DNA of 15,382 bases. Origin: Nymphaea colorata (lineage: Eukaryota; Streptophyta; Magnoliopsida; Nymphaeales; Nymphaeaceae). The stretch is taken from NCBI RefSeq assembly GCF_008831285.2, contig NC_045140.1, positions 28,448,151 to 28,463,532 on the forward strand, given 5' to 3'. Numbering within the stretch: the stretch's first letter is position 1; each line of letters starts with the position of its first letter. Below are positions 8,038 through 15,382 of the stretch, in pieces. The notes beneath the pieces are model-generated. The model searched no databases. It saw only the letters and a program-made list of their open reading frames with translations, and was not told the origin of the DNA. The translations under genes were made by a program, and so were the position numbers.

Positions 8038-8660
8038 GATGCATATGTCTGGATTTGAATATTTCTGAGACGTATCATCGGGTTTTATTTCATGTGGTGG
8101 ATATAGAACCCTCCTTCAACTTGTTGCTTGGCAGGCCATGGATCCATGCTACCAATGCAGTTCCCTCCACTCTACATCAGTGTGTCAAATGGACTTACAA
8201 CGGGAATTCTATAACCATCTATGCAGAGGATAGGGAAAGTCGGCTTGTACACCCAATGATTCCGGTACCAACATATACAATTGAGGTACCCAGTATTCGA
8301 GTCTGCAAAGAAGAAGAAATATCTCAAAGTCTTAGCAGGTTGGTCATTCAGAAACCAAAGAAACAGGTATGGGTGAAAAGGGGTACCAAACTTGAAACAA
8401 GTTACAAAAGTCATCCGTTGTTCAAGAAATTCTGCCAGAATGAGAAAGGATTGGATTTACTCATACGCCATGGCTACCAGCCATTTACTGGCCTTGGCAA
8501 ACATGAAAATGGAATCTTGGAACCAGTTACCTTGACAGGACAACGAGGCACTCAAGCCTTGGGGTGCCAAAGCTATGAAAAAGTGGATGTTGAGGAAGAA
8601 TTCAAGCCAGTACCTTTCGTCAAGAGCAATACCATAGGCAGATGTTCACCATCAATTTGA
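8034..8660 (+). pseudogene. Element B protease C-terminal half plus G-patch-like domain
   Basis: This frame picks up the protease at about 8034. Counting from TTG 8055, residues 12-34 hold FHVVDIEPSFNLLLGRPWIH, the second conserved block of Tat proteases, followed by PSTLHQCVKW. Residues 134-172 read GYQPFTGLGKHENGILEPV and then RGTQALG. This is the G-patch pattern (aromatic-x6-GLG, G-x-x-x-P-V/I, LG), a glycine-rich nucleic-acid-binding motif. A G-patch between protease and RT is known in betaretroviruses, and similar segments occur in some plant Tat elements. The ORF ends at TGA 8658-8660, before the spacer that precedes RT. Upstream it is frame-broken from the catalytic half of protease. 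Confidence 0.65.
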
Positions 8661-8816
8661 ATCAACAAATCCGCCATCATTTTGTCATTTTGTCGTCATT
8701 GTACTCAAATAGACCAAGTGTCTTCATTTTGTAATACCTTCAAAATACAATGACAAATGCAAATTACTTCCATATACAATGTCTCAAATTTCATCTAACT
8801 TCTTTACAATCTTTAG
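8661..8816 (+). promoter_or_regulatory. Inter-ORF spacer ending in a splice-acceptor-like site (possible Ogre-type intron)
   Basis: This T-rich, stop-rich stretch between the G-patch ORF and RT holds TTTGTCATTTTGTCGTCATT (8681-8700) and, further on, the roughly complementary CAATGACAAATG. It ends in TTCTTTACAATCTTTAG (AG at 8815-8816), a good plant 3' splice site, directly followed by GATGGCATTTGAGG with an in-frame ATG at 8818. Ogre-group elements are known to carry a spliced intron between protease and RT, so the position fits. No convincing donor was found near 8580-8740. Confidence 0.45.
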
Positions 8817-11187
8817 GATGGCATTTGAGGATCAAACATCAAAAGCTTTTAAGGAGATAAATCCAGAACTCACAGAGGCCGAATGTCCAGAGTTCATCCA
8901 AATGAGAAAGCAAGATCAACCGTCACCTCTGATTAATGATCCGATTGAGGAAATTAACATTGGCACGGAAGAGAGTCCAAAGATTTTGCAAATTGGAACA
9001 AGTCTCTCAGCAGAAGAAAGAAAAGAGTTGATAGATTTCCTCAAAAAGCATCAAGAAGCCTTTGCGTGGACTTATGAGGACATGCCAGGACTTGATACAA
9101 AATTAGTCGAGCATCGACTACCATTGAAACCAGAATGCAAGCCAATCAAACAAAAGTTGAGGAAACTAGACCCTCGTCTTGAGGGGCAAGTTAAGGAAGG
9201 CCTGGAAGACCTACTAAAGGCAGGGTTCATCCGAACAATCGACTATCCTGAATGGTTAGCAAACATTGTGGTAGTCCCAAAGAAAAATGACAAAATTCGG
9301 CTCTGCATCGATTTCAGAGATTTGAATAAGGCTACACCAAAGGATGACTACCCACTTCCAAACATTGACTTGTTGGTAGACAGTACCGCAGGTCACGCTA
9401 TGTTCTCCTTTATGGATGGATATTCTGGTTATAACCAAATTAAGTTGGCAGCTCAAGATCAAGCCAAAACATCATTTACAACCCCATGGGGTACCTTCTG
9501 CTATACAGTAATGCCATTTGGTTTGAAGAACGCTGGGGCAACATATCAAAGGGCTATGGCAGCTATTTTTCATGACCAAATGCATCAAATCATGGATGCA
9601 TATGTAGATGATCTACTAATTAAGTCAAAAACAAGGGAGAATCACATCAACATTCTCTCTCAAGTTTTTGATAGACTCTTACAATACAAACTTAGATTGA
9701 ATCCACAAAAATGTGTATTTGGTGTGGAATCCGGTAAGCTTTTGGGATTTATGGTCAGCCAAAAGGGAATCGAGATGGATCCTTCCAAAGCAAAGGCGAT
9801 CATCGAAATGTCACCCCCAACAAATCTTAAGGAGCTACGCAGCTTGCAAGGCAGAATTCAATCAATCAGAAGGTTTATATCTAATCTCGCCATGAGATGC
9901 GAACCCTTCAACCATTTACTGCGGAAAGGAGTCAAATTTGAATGGGGGCATGAATGTCAAGCCTCATTCGAAAAGATCAAGAAGTATCTTCTTTGCCCAC
10001 CAATTTTAAAACCTCCAATTTTAGGGGAACCTCTACTCCTTTACATCACAGTTAACGATTCAGCCTGTGGTGGATTTCTGGCTCAATATGAAGAAGGATG
10101 CCGAATAGAACATGCCATTTATTACATCAGTAAGACATTTGTGCAGTATGAAAAGAACTACTCGCACATGGAAAAAACTTGCTTAGCCTTGGTGTGGATG
10201 TGTCAAAAATTAAGGCATTATCTATTGGCTTGTGAAGTTAAAATTTTATCCAAACTTAATCCACTCAAATATATCCTCGAACAGCCATTTCTGAATGGAA
10301 GGATAGCAAAGTGGCAGGTTTTGCTGATGCAATATGATTTGGAATATGTGTCACAAAAATCAATCAAGGGGCAAGCCATTGCAGACCAATTAGCAGATTT
10401 TCCTCTATATGAAGAAATTAGAACAAATGATGATTTTCCAGATGAGCAAATCCTGACAACTGAACCAGAGCCGATTTGGGAGATGTACTTTGATGGATCT
10501 AAGAGCACAGCTGGGGCAGGCATTGGGATACTTTTCATTACACCAGAAAGGGAAATGATTCCTTACTCTCTCAAATTGAATTTTTCCTGCACGCATAATA
10601 TGGCAGAGTACGAGGCCCTAATCCAAGGACTCAAAATGTTGCTCAAATTTAAAGTGCAGAGAGTTCGCATTTTTGGAGATTCTCTCTTGGCTGTCAGTCA
10701 GGTCAATGGAGATTGGCAAGTCAAAGATCAAAAATTGATCCCATATCAAGAGTTAGCAGCTTCCCTCTTAAGACAGTTCGAGGAATGTCAACTCTTACAT
10801 GTCAAAAGAGAATTTAACCCAATAGCAGACGGTTTAGCCAGTTTAGGCTCTACCATTGCCTTCAAACCTGGAGAATCTATCAGATCTTTTGAAGTTGGAA
10901 GACTCGAACAACCATCTTTTGTCATACCAGAACAGGTGTTGCAAGCAGAAAGTAGAGAAACACCATGGTATCAGAACATCAAGGATTTTCTCCAAACTGG
11001 AACACTTCCACCAGAAATGTCTCGAAAAGAGCAAAGAGTTTTGAGACACATGTCTTCAAGATATTTCATTCTAGCCGACATCCTATACAGAAGAGGATTC
11101 AGCACAGAATATGCTAGATGTCTCGATGCAAATGAGGCACTAGAAGTCATTCAAGAAGCCCATGAAGGAATTTGTGGGGACATGTAG
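8779..11187 (+). CDS. pol: Element B reverse transcriptase, degenerate RNase H and archaeal-type RNase H
   Basis: An uninterrupted 802-codon frame. RT (about residues 125-345) has FRDLNKATPKDDYPLPNID, the first catalytic Asp at 213 in FMDGYSGYNQI, the Tat motif FGLKNAGATYQRAM, and YVDD with Asp 277 and 278. The Ty3 RNase H (about 419-540) keeps a Glu at 466 but shows Thr 424 and SKLNPLKY where catalytic Asp residues are usual, so it is likely a non-catalytic connection domain. The archaeal-type RNase H (about 566-692) keeps Asp 572 (YFDGS), Glu 610 (AEYEAL), Asp 634 (FGDS) and Asp 684 (IADGLA). It would copy element RNA and remove the template. If the acceptor at 8816 is used, translation in this frame begins within the spliced exon (Met 14 at 8818). 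The frame ends at TAG 11185-11187, inside the integrase zinc-binding region. Confidence 0.92.
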   Translation: MSQISSNFFTIFRMAFEDQTSKAFKEINPELTEAECPEFIQMRKQDQPSPLINDPIEEINIGTEESPKILQIGTSLSAEERKELIDFLKKHQEAFAWTYEDMPGLDTKLVEHRLPLKPECKPIKQKLRKLDPRLEGQVKEGLEDLLKAGFIRTIDYPEWLANIVVVPKKNDKIRLCIDFRDLNKATPKDDYPLPNIDLLVDSTAGHAMFSFMDGYSGYNQIKLAAQDQAKTSFTTPWGTFCYTVMPFGLKNAGATYQRAMAAIFHDQMHQIMDAYVDDLLIKSKTRENHINILSQVFDRLLQYKLRLNPQKCVFGVESGKLLGFMVSQKGIEMDPSKAKAIIEMSPPTNLKELRSLQGRIQSIRRFISNLAMRCEPFNHLLRKGVKFEWGHECQASFEKIKKYLLCPPILKPPILGEPLLLYITVNDSACGGFLAQYEEGCRIEHAIYYISKTFVQYEKNYSHMEKTCLALVWMCQKLRHYLLACEVKILSKLNPLKYILEQPFLNGRIAKWQVLLMQYDLEYVSQKSIKGQAIADQLADFPLYEEIRTNDDFPDEQILTTEPEPIWEMYFDGSKSTAGAGIGILFITPEREMIPYSLKLNFSCTHNMAEYEALIQGLKMLLKFKVQRVRIFGDSLLAVSQVNGDWQVKDQKLIPYQELAASLLRQFEECQLLHVKREFNPIADGLASLGSTIAFKPGESIRSFEVGRLEQPSFVIPEQVLQAESRETPWYQNIKDFLQTGTLPPEMSRKEQRVLRHMSSRYFILADILYRRGFSTEYARCLDANEALEVIQEAHEGICGDM

Positions 11188-12212
11188 GGTATCAGACCCT
11201 CGTCAAGCAGATAGTCAGAGCAGGGTACTATTGGCCCACAATGCAAAGAGACTGTCACCAATTTGTCAAGAAATGCATCAAATGTCAGTTGCATGCACCA
11301 TCAATTCATGCTCCAGCAGCGTACCTTCATTCGGTCAGCTCACCATGGCCATTCTCCATGTGGGCCTTCGACGTAGTCGGTCCAATCAATCCACCTGCCT
11401 CAAATGGATACAGGTATTTTCTTGCAGCTACAGATTACTTCACCAAATGGGTGGAAGCGATCACTTTAAAAACAGTCGAAGGACAACACGTAGTGTCCTT
11501 CATTCATAAAAATCTTTTGTGTAGATTTGGCATCCCGCATGATATCGTTTCTGATAACGGTACTCATTTCAAAAATGAGAAAATGCGCAATCTTTGTCAT
11601 AAACACAAAATACAACATCACTTTTCTGCCCCATATTACCCTCAAGGTAATGGTCAGGCAGAAGCAACCAACAAGATTTTGATTCGTGTCTTAGAAAGGA
11701 CAGTTGAAACAGGCCGAGATTGGCACGAGAAAATGCACAATGCACTTTGGGCGTATCGAACCACAATTCGGACACCCACCAATGCTACACCAGCAGAATT
11801 AGTATATGGAACGGAAATTGTCCTTCCATTACATGTCCAAAAACCAGCAATGAAATTTGCTGCTCTCATTGAACTCCCAATTAACAAATACCAAAAAAAG
11901 AGACTTACTCAATTAGACCTCTTAGACGAGAAAAGACTACAAGCGGCAGAGCATGCCGAAGTCTATCGTAAGAGAGTCGCCCGACATTATGCCAAATCAG
12001 TCATTGAAAGAAAATTTCAGGTAAATGATCTTGTTTTAAGATCCATAGTTCCACTCAGGAGTAGACCCAAAGGAAAATGGGCGCCGAACTGGGAAGGACC
12101 ATATGTTGTCAAAGAGGTTCTACCTCACAATTCTTATCGACTGATTGATGCCGATGGGGTTGAAATCCCCGATCCAATTAATGCTTTGCATCTCAAAAAA
12201 TTCTATACTTGA
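11172..12212 (+). pseudogene. Element B integrase, out of frame with RT
   Basis: This frame overlaps the end of the RT frame by 16 nt. Its nominal first codon is a TTG, and no real start is visible. The HHCC zinc finger is split by the frame change: HEGICG is in the RT frame, and HVGYQTL then KKCIKCQ (Cys 35 and 38) are here. The catalytic core has Asp 67 (FDVVGPINPP), Asp 128 (VSDNGTHF) and Glu 164 (YPQGNGQAEATNK), so the D,D-35-E triad is intact with the standard spacing. The C-terminal domain ends with WEGPYVVKEV and NALHLKKFYT; no chromodomain follows. It would insert element cDNA into chromosomes. A single-base change around 11177-11182 separates it from RT, by mutation or sequence error. 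A programmed shift is unlikely. Confidence 0.88.
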
Positions 12213-13260
12213 ATTTGCAATTCAAAAAAAAAAAAAATTCAAAATAGTTATGCTTTGATAAGCACGTTTGTAACAATTTTCAAACCAACTAAGGGGCATG
12301 GTATCCCTTAGGGAAAAGTTTCAAAAATGCATCAAAATTTTCAAACTCAACCCATGTCTTGAAGACAATTGCAAGGGCATCGTCTTGAAATAGGCAAGAA
12401 ATTTCACAGACATTGAGGGACTTATGTATAGTAATTAATGTTGGTCCCGACAATCGGCATTTGTAAAGGTCTAGCATGAGATGCCATAAGAAAAAGTCTT
12501 GTCACCTAAAAGACCTTGGCAAGATGCTAGAAAAAGCTATCAAGCGAAATGAGTTGAGCAATGAGCTCGGGGTGAGTGTAGTTGTTCCTCTGGTTCAAAG
12601 CTCAGCAGGCGCGGGTGGGCATATGACCTATGCTTACGCCGTGAAGCTAAAAAGCAATCCATGAACATTTTGCTTATATTAAGTCTCCTAAAGCCTTCTG
12701 AATTCGAGCAAGTAAGCCCGGGGAGTGTTTTACATTTGGTACCCTGAGGCCAACTGGTCTAGGAGTTACCGGCCCAAAGCTTGTTACAAGGGTTCAGAAG
12801 AAAGCCCGATAGACTTGATATTACACAAAGCAAACTACACAAAACCGCCAAAGCGGTGGAACTCCGTAGTAGCTTTTGGGGTGGTGAGGAATTTCTCCCA
12901 AGAGTGAAGGGTGGCTCAAAAAGAAAATCAAAATTCAAAAGCAAAAGAGAGTATGTGAAAAATTAAGTAAAAGAAGAGAAAAAGCACTTGCCAATGGTTT
13001 AGAAGGCATCGAAGGCAAATTTCTCAAAGCATCAAATGCAAAAACTTTCACAATTACAAAATTTTTCAACCAACATTAATTCCTCTACAAAGTCTCCAAT
13101 GAGATGGAGAAAGATCTTCTTATTTCAGGTCTATGCCTAGCATTTCCCTTCGAGCGAGGATGGTTCAACATCATTTGAAAAATGGATTTTCCAAACGATT
13201 TGCAAAAATTTGGTGCGTGAATCTTTGCTATTAAGCAAATTATTCAATTTGCTTAACAAC
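12213..13260 (+). other. Element B 3' untranslated region
   Basis: This 1.05-kb stretch between the integrase stop and the polypurine tract has no supported gene. It contains a run of 14 As (12224-12237), a hairpin at 12289-12311, an ACCGC/GCGGT hairpin (12844-12857), and an A-rich stretch from about 12910. Short frames (12476-12664, 12725-12966) have no recognisable domain. A long 3' UTR before the PPT is usual in Tat elements. Confidence 0.7.
12289..12311 (+). other. Hairpin downstream of the integrase stop, containing a PPT-like AAGGGGCAT
   Basis: CTAAGGG (12289-12295) pairs perfectly with CCCTTAG (12305-12311) around a 9-nt loop, 77 nt after the integrase stop. The left arm runs into AGGGGCAT, an 8-nt sequence that is also found at the true polypurine tract (13265-13272). 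Confidence 0.5.
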
Positions 13261-13269
13261 AAAGAGGGG
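13261..13269 (+). other. Polypurine tract of element B
   Basis: AAAGAGGGG is followed by CATC and then the LTR start TGTTAACACCCC. A purine run ending four bases before the terminal TG is the normal primer for plus-strand synthesis, and it fixes the 3' LTR boundary. Confidence 0.8.
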
Positions 13270-13538
13270 CATCTGTTAACACCCCAAATTTTTCCACATC
13301 AAACTTGAAGCAATGTGAAAATTTCACAAAAGAATTGTGAAAATTTGCAATTTCAAAGCCAATTTCGAATCTAAAGAACAATTAGATTCAAATCGTGAAT
13401 TTAACCCGATACACGAATCCCAATGCAGGATTACGAGTCCAAATTCAATTGCAAATGTCATTTGAAATCCAAATCCAATTACAAAATGCAAATTTTGACT
13501 TAGATCCAAGAATTGGATCTAATTCAGTCTAAAATGCT

Positions 13539-13554
13539 ACGTGGGACCCACGTG
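13539..13554. promoter_or_regulatory. G-box within an ACGTGGG/CCCACGT inverted repeat
   Basis: ACGTGGG (13539-13545) and CCCACGT (13547-13553) form an inverted repeat around one A. The right arm overlaps CACGTG (13549-13554), the G-box core bound by bZIP and bHLH factors. TGGGCCCCA follows. It is 1.1 kb upstream of the TATA box, so the role is uncertain. Confidence 0.4.
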
Positions 13555-13703
13555 TGGGCCCCACCTAGCCCGTGTGGTCAAGAGCCCTCCCCAGGGGCCA
13601 TGCCCCCCTCCATGTCAAAAAAAAAATAATAAATAAATATTTTCTCTCAAATTAATTGAAGAAAAGTCATTTTCAAGAAGAAATAAAGGAGAAACCTAGG
13701 AAA

Positions 13704-13725
13704 AGAGAGACATTTATGTCTCTCT
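13704..13725. repeat. 22-nt near-palindrome with CT repeat
   Basis: AGAGAGACAT (13704-13713) is the exact reverse complement of ATGTCTCTCT (13716-13725), separated by TT. The right arm merges into a short CT microsatellite. Confidence 0.6.
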
Positions 13726-13956
13726 CTCTTCTTTAACCAGATCCTCCTTAAAGAAAAAATCATTTCCAAGGAAGCAATTACTAGACTGGTCAAACTCACC
13801 TAACCTACTTAATCCAAGTAGGTTTGACCCGGGTGCACTCAAATGTGGTGCCAATTCCAGCTAGGTTCGGTCACAATGGGCTCAACATAGTCAAAACGTA
13901 AGTCTGTCTCATGATCCAATTAATGGACGAAAATAGACTTTGACCGAACCAAACCC

Positions 13957-13980
13957 ACTTTGACTAAACTCAGTCAAAGT
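13957..13980. repeat. Inverted repeat made of two W-box cores
   Basis: ACTTTGACT (13957-13965) is the exact reverse complement of AGTCAAAGT (13972-13980), with a 6-nt loop (AAACTC). Each arm carries a TTGACT core, giving two facing W-boxes. Confidence 0.6.
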
Positions 13981-14590
13981 ACAATTTAGCTCAATTAAGA
14001 GCTTTCTTGACCCAAATTTATCAAATTACCTCAAATAAAGTCAAACTACTTGCAAATGAGCTTTGACTTTGGTCAATTGGTAGAAATTGATCAATTTGGA
14101 CAATTTTGCCCTTCTGCGGTCAACTTAAGATTAAAAAGCCTAAAATGGTTTATGAAAGGCAAATAAACATTTGAATTTGTCAAATGCTTGAATCAAATAC
14201 CAAATTTAAATTGAATTTCTCAAGTGAAAGTTTGATTCAGTTGAAATCCATTTTCAATCAAGTTTTGGACGAAAATACCCTTTTCGAACCAAATTTGATA
14301 AAATTTTTAAATTTTATTAAAATTTAAATTTAATTATCATAATTCAATGGCATTTGGAGCTTAGTAACTAGGTTTTAACCTTATAAGCTCGATTTCAAAC
14401 AAAAAAAAAATAAATAGTATAAAATAAGGGCAAAACCCTGTGTAAGGGCATTTTCGTCCAAAATTTTGGTCAAAATGGTCACCTAGGTCTGAACCCAAGT
14501 TGACCAAACCTAGCCCAGCCCACCTAGCTCGTGGAAATGGGCTGAGAAATGGTCAATTAGAGCCTTTAAAGTCTATTTAACTCATTTTAC

Positions 14591-14630
14591 AAGTCCCCAA
14601 GGTCTTAAGTAAGTTCCCAAGGTGAGTTAA
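14591..14630 (+). repeat. Two-copy degenerate 20-nt tandem repeat
   Basis: The 14591-14610 and 14611-14630 units both begin AAGT[C/T]CCCAAGGT and then diverge. They lie just upstream of the TATA box, next to an inverted repeat AGGTGG/CCACCT (14633-14650). Confidence 0.45.
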
Positions 14631-14657
14631 GAAGGTGGTTGAACCCACCTCCTCCTC

Positions 14658-14665
14658 TATATAAA
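14658..14665 (+). promoter_or_regulatory. TATA box of the element B LTR promoter
   Basis: TATATAAA sits in a CT-rich setting (CCTCCTCTATATAAACCTCC). In the plant arrangement, transcription would start about 25-35 nt downstream, near 14690-14700, defining the U3/R boundary. It is the best TATA match I saw in the LTR. Confidence 0.65.
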
Positions 14666-15033
14666 CCTCCCCTTGGCCACTAAGGGGGAGGACGAAATTT
14701 TGGAGCATTCTATCAAATTGCTGCAGCCAAGGAGCTAGGAGGGAGAAGCCAAGGAAGAGAGAAGAGGTTCGTCCAAGCCCCCTTCCCCTTTTTCTCTCAT
14801 TCTCTTCTTCACTTTCTTCTATTCTCCCCATTGATTTTGCTAAGTTAGGGTGCTTAAGTGAACCCTTACTTAGGATTTTCGTGGTGAGAAGCCCTCTTTA
14901 CCACTCCAAATTCCAGCAAGCAAGCTATTTCTTATTCTAGCTTTGCTAAGCTTGAATCCACGGTTGGATTCTTGCTTAGGATTGCTTGGGTTAGAAAACA
15001 AGTGAAGACGAAAGACAAACATCAAGACCGACC

Positions 15034-15044
15034 GCAAGGTAGGT
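15034..15044 (+). promoter_or_regulatory. Splice-donor-like site in the LTR leader
   Basis: GCAAG|GTAGGT (GT at 15039-15040) is a good plant 5' splice site about 340-350 nt downstream of the likely start near 14690-14700. In the 5' LTR copy it would sit in the leader RNA and could pair with the acceptor-like sites at 6083 or 8816. It is seen only in the 3' LTR here. Confidence 0.4.
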
Positions 15045-15382
15045 GATCTTAACTCACTTCTCTTCTACTTTAGCTTATTGTTGATTTATTTTAATTCCAA
15101 CAATTCGTGGGAGGGTTTATTTTCATTTGCTTACGGCTGGGAATGATGTCCAGCTAAGGGAAACCTACGCTTCAATGTACATGTTAATGCATAATGCATG
15201 CATATGTCGGTTTTTCTTAAATATGAACCCAAGTATCAAATTTCGAAATGGGCCCCAAGGCCACGTCCCTTTCAAAGGAACCAACTTAATACCATTTTGA
15301 ACTCCCTACCATGAGAGAATCCTACGGTGAGAAAGTGATTTTGCTACATCACGTATGATGAAAATGCCTATAAGGGATGGAT

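Larger units (their letters stand above)
13495..14556. promoter_or_regulatory. Dense W-box (TTGAC[C/T]) cluster in the element B LTR
   Basis: I count 16 hexamers TTGACC/TTGACT or their complements: 13495, 13576, 13788, 13824, 13889, 13940, 13960, 13972, 14007, 14039, 14063, 14071, 14118, 14468, 14500 and 14551. About one or two are expected in 1.06 kb by chance. TTGAC[C/T] is the core bound by WRKY transcription factors. The cluster lies upstream of the TATA box at 14658. Confidence 0.55.
5383..15382 (+). mobile_element. Element B: 3' part of a Tat/Ogre-type Ty3/gypsy LTR retrotransposon
   Basis: All parts are on the + strand and in Tat-lineage order: extra ORF, gag, protease, RT, degenerate Ty3 RNase H, archaeal-type RNase H, integrase, 3' UTR, PPT, 3' LTR. 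RT has the Tat-style motif FGLKNAGATYQRAM, and the second RNase H keeps all four acidic residues. An extra ORF upstream of gag is known in the Ogre group, and integrase lacks a chromodomain, as in this branch. The 5' LTR and PBS are not visible (gap), and the 3' LTR appears to run past the window end. Frame changes in the extra ORF, gag, protease and integrase make the copy look inactive. Confidence 0.88.
13274..15382 (+). mobile_element. Element B 3' LTR (right end not seen)
   Basis: It begins TGTTAACACCCCAAATTTTT, a start I associate with Tat/Ogre LTRs, just after the PPT. The LTR is AT-rich and holds many TTGAC[C/T] cores (13495-14556), several inverted repeats, a TATA box (14658) and a pyrimidine-rich transcribed leader with a donor-like GCAAG|GTAGGT at 15038/15039. 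I see no convincing terminal CA plus target-site duplication before 15382, so the LTR is at least 2.1 kb and probably continues. Without the 5' LTR, the age of insertion cannot be estimated. Confidence 0.75.

Noticed and set aside
11172-11187. Programmed frameshift between RT and integrase
   Set aside because: Tat elements normally encode RT and integrase in one frame, and the break falls inside the zinc finger beside a GGGG run. A mutation or sequence error explains it better.
12224-12237. A14 run as the poly(A) tail of a LINE or processed RNA
   Set aside because: No target-site duplication or LINE-like sequence is beside it, and it lies within the continuous element B 3' UTR.
12476-12966. 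Short frames in the element B 3' UTR
   Set aside because: About 60 codons each with no domain, and they lie between integrase and the PPT, where Tat elements are non-coding.
3665-15154. Similar GCTGG...CCAGC hairpins at 3665-3682 and 15136-15154
   Set aside because: The two 18-19-nt sequences differ by one mismatch and one gap. By a rough count, a match of that size is expected by chance in 15 kb, and the elements are otherwise unrelated.

Overview
The window is repeat-rich DNA from a flowering plant nuclear genome, almost certainly intergenic. Three things point to plants: a primer-binding site matching plant initiator-methionine tRNA (3797-3808); a Ty3/gypsy pol of the plant-specific Tat type with a second, archaeal-type RNase H; and an ORF resembling the plant mobile domain. 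No ordinary host gene, rRNA, tRNA gene or CRISPR array could be supported. The species cannot be told.

Layout. 1-2844 is non-coding, fairly GC-rich DNA without a recognisable gene. It holds a GACAG-rich tract, a cluster of hairpins and a strong splice-donor-like site, and may be part of an unusually long LTR. From about 2845 to 5282 lies the left end of element A, a Ty3/gypsy element, probably a chromovirus: LTR end (CA at 3793), PBS, then a gag broken by several frame changes. Element A is cut at a run of exactly 100 Ns (5283-5382), just before the expected Gag zinc knuckle. After the gap comes the 3' part of a second, unrelated and more AT-rich element B of Tat/Ogre type, on the + strand: a plant-mobile-domain-like ORF (5383-5916), a spacer with a 10-nt repeat, a broken gag (6099-7510), a protease plus G-patch-like ORF pair (7462-8660), a second spacer that looks intronic at its 3' end, a long open RT-RNase H ORF (8779-11187), integrase in another frame (11172-12212), a 1-kb 3' untranslated region, a polypurine tract and the start of the 3' LTR (13274 to at least the window end).

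How the parts work together. In element B, Gag would build the particle, the protease would cut the polyprotein, RT with the archaeal-type RNase H would copy RNA into DNA, and integrase would insert it. The LTR supplies a TATA box (14658), many TTGAC[C/T] W-box cores and a possible leader splice donor (15038/15039). The role of the plant-mobile-domain ORF is unknown. Both elements look defective here because of single-base frame changes. Some of these may be draft-assembly errors, since the window also carries a scaffold gap. The most interesting signals are the captured host-like domains (plant mobile domain, G-patch) and paired splice-like signals in element B, and the dense W-box array in its LTR.
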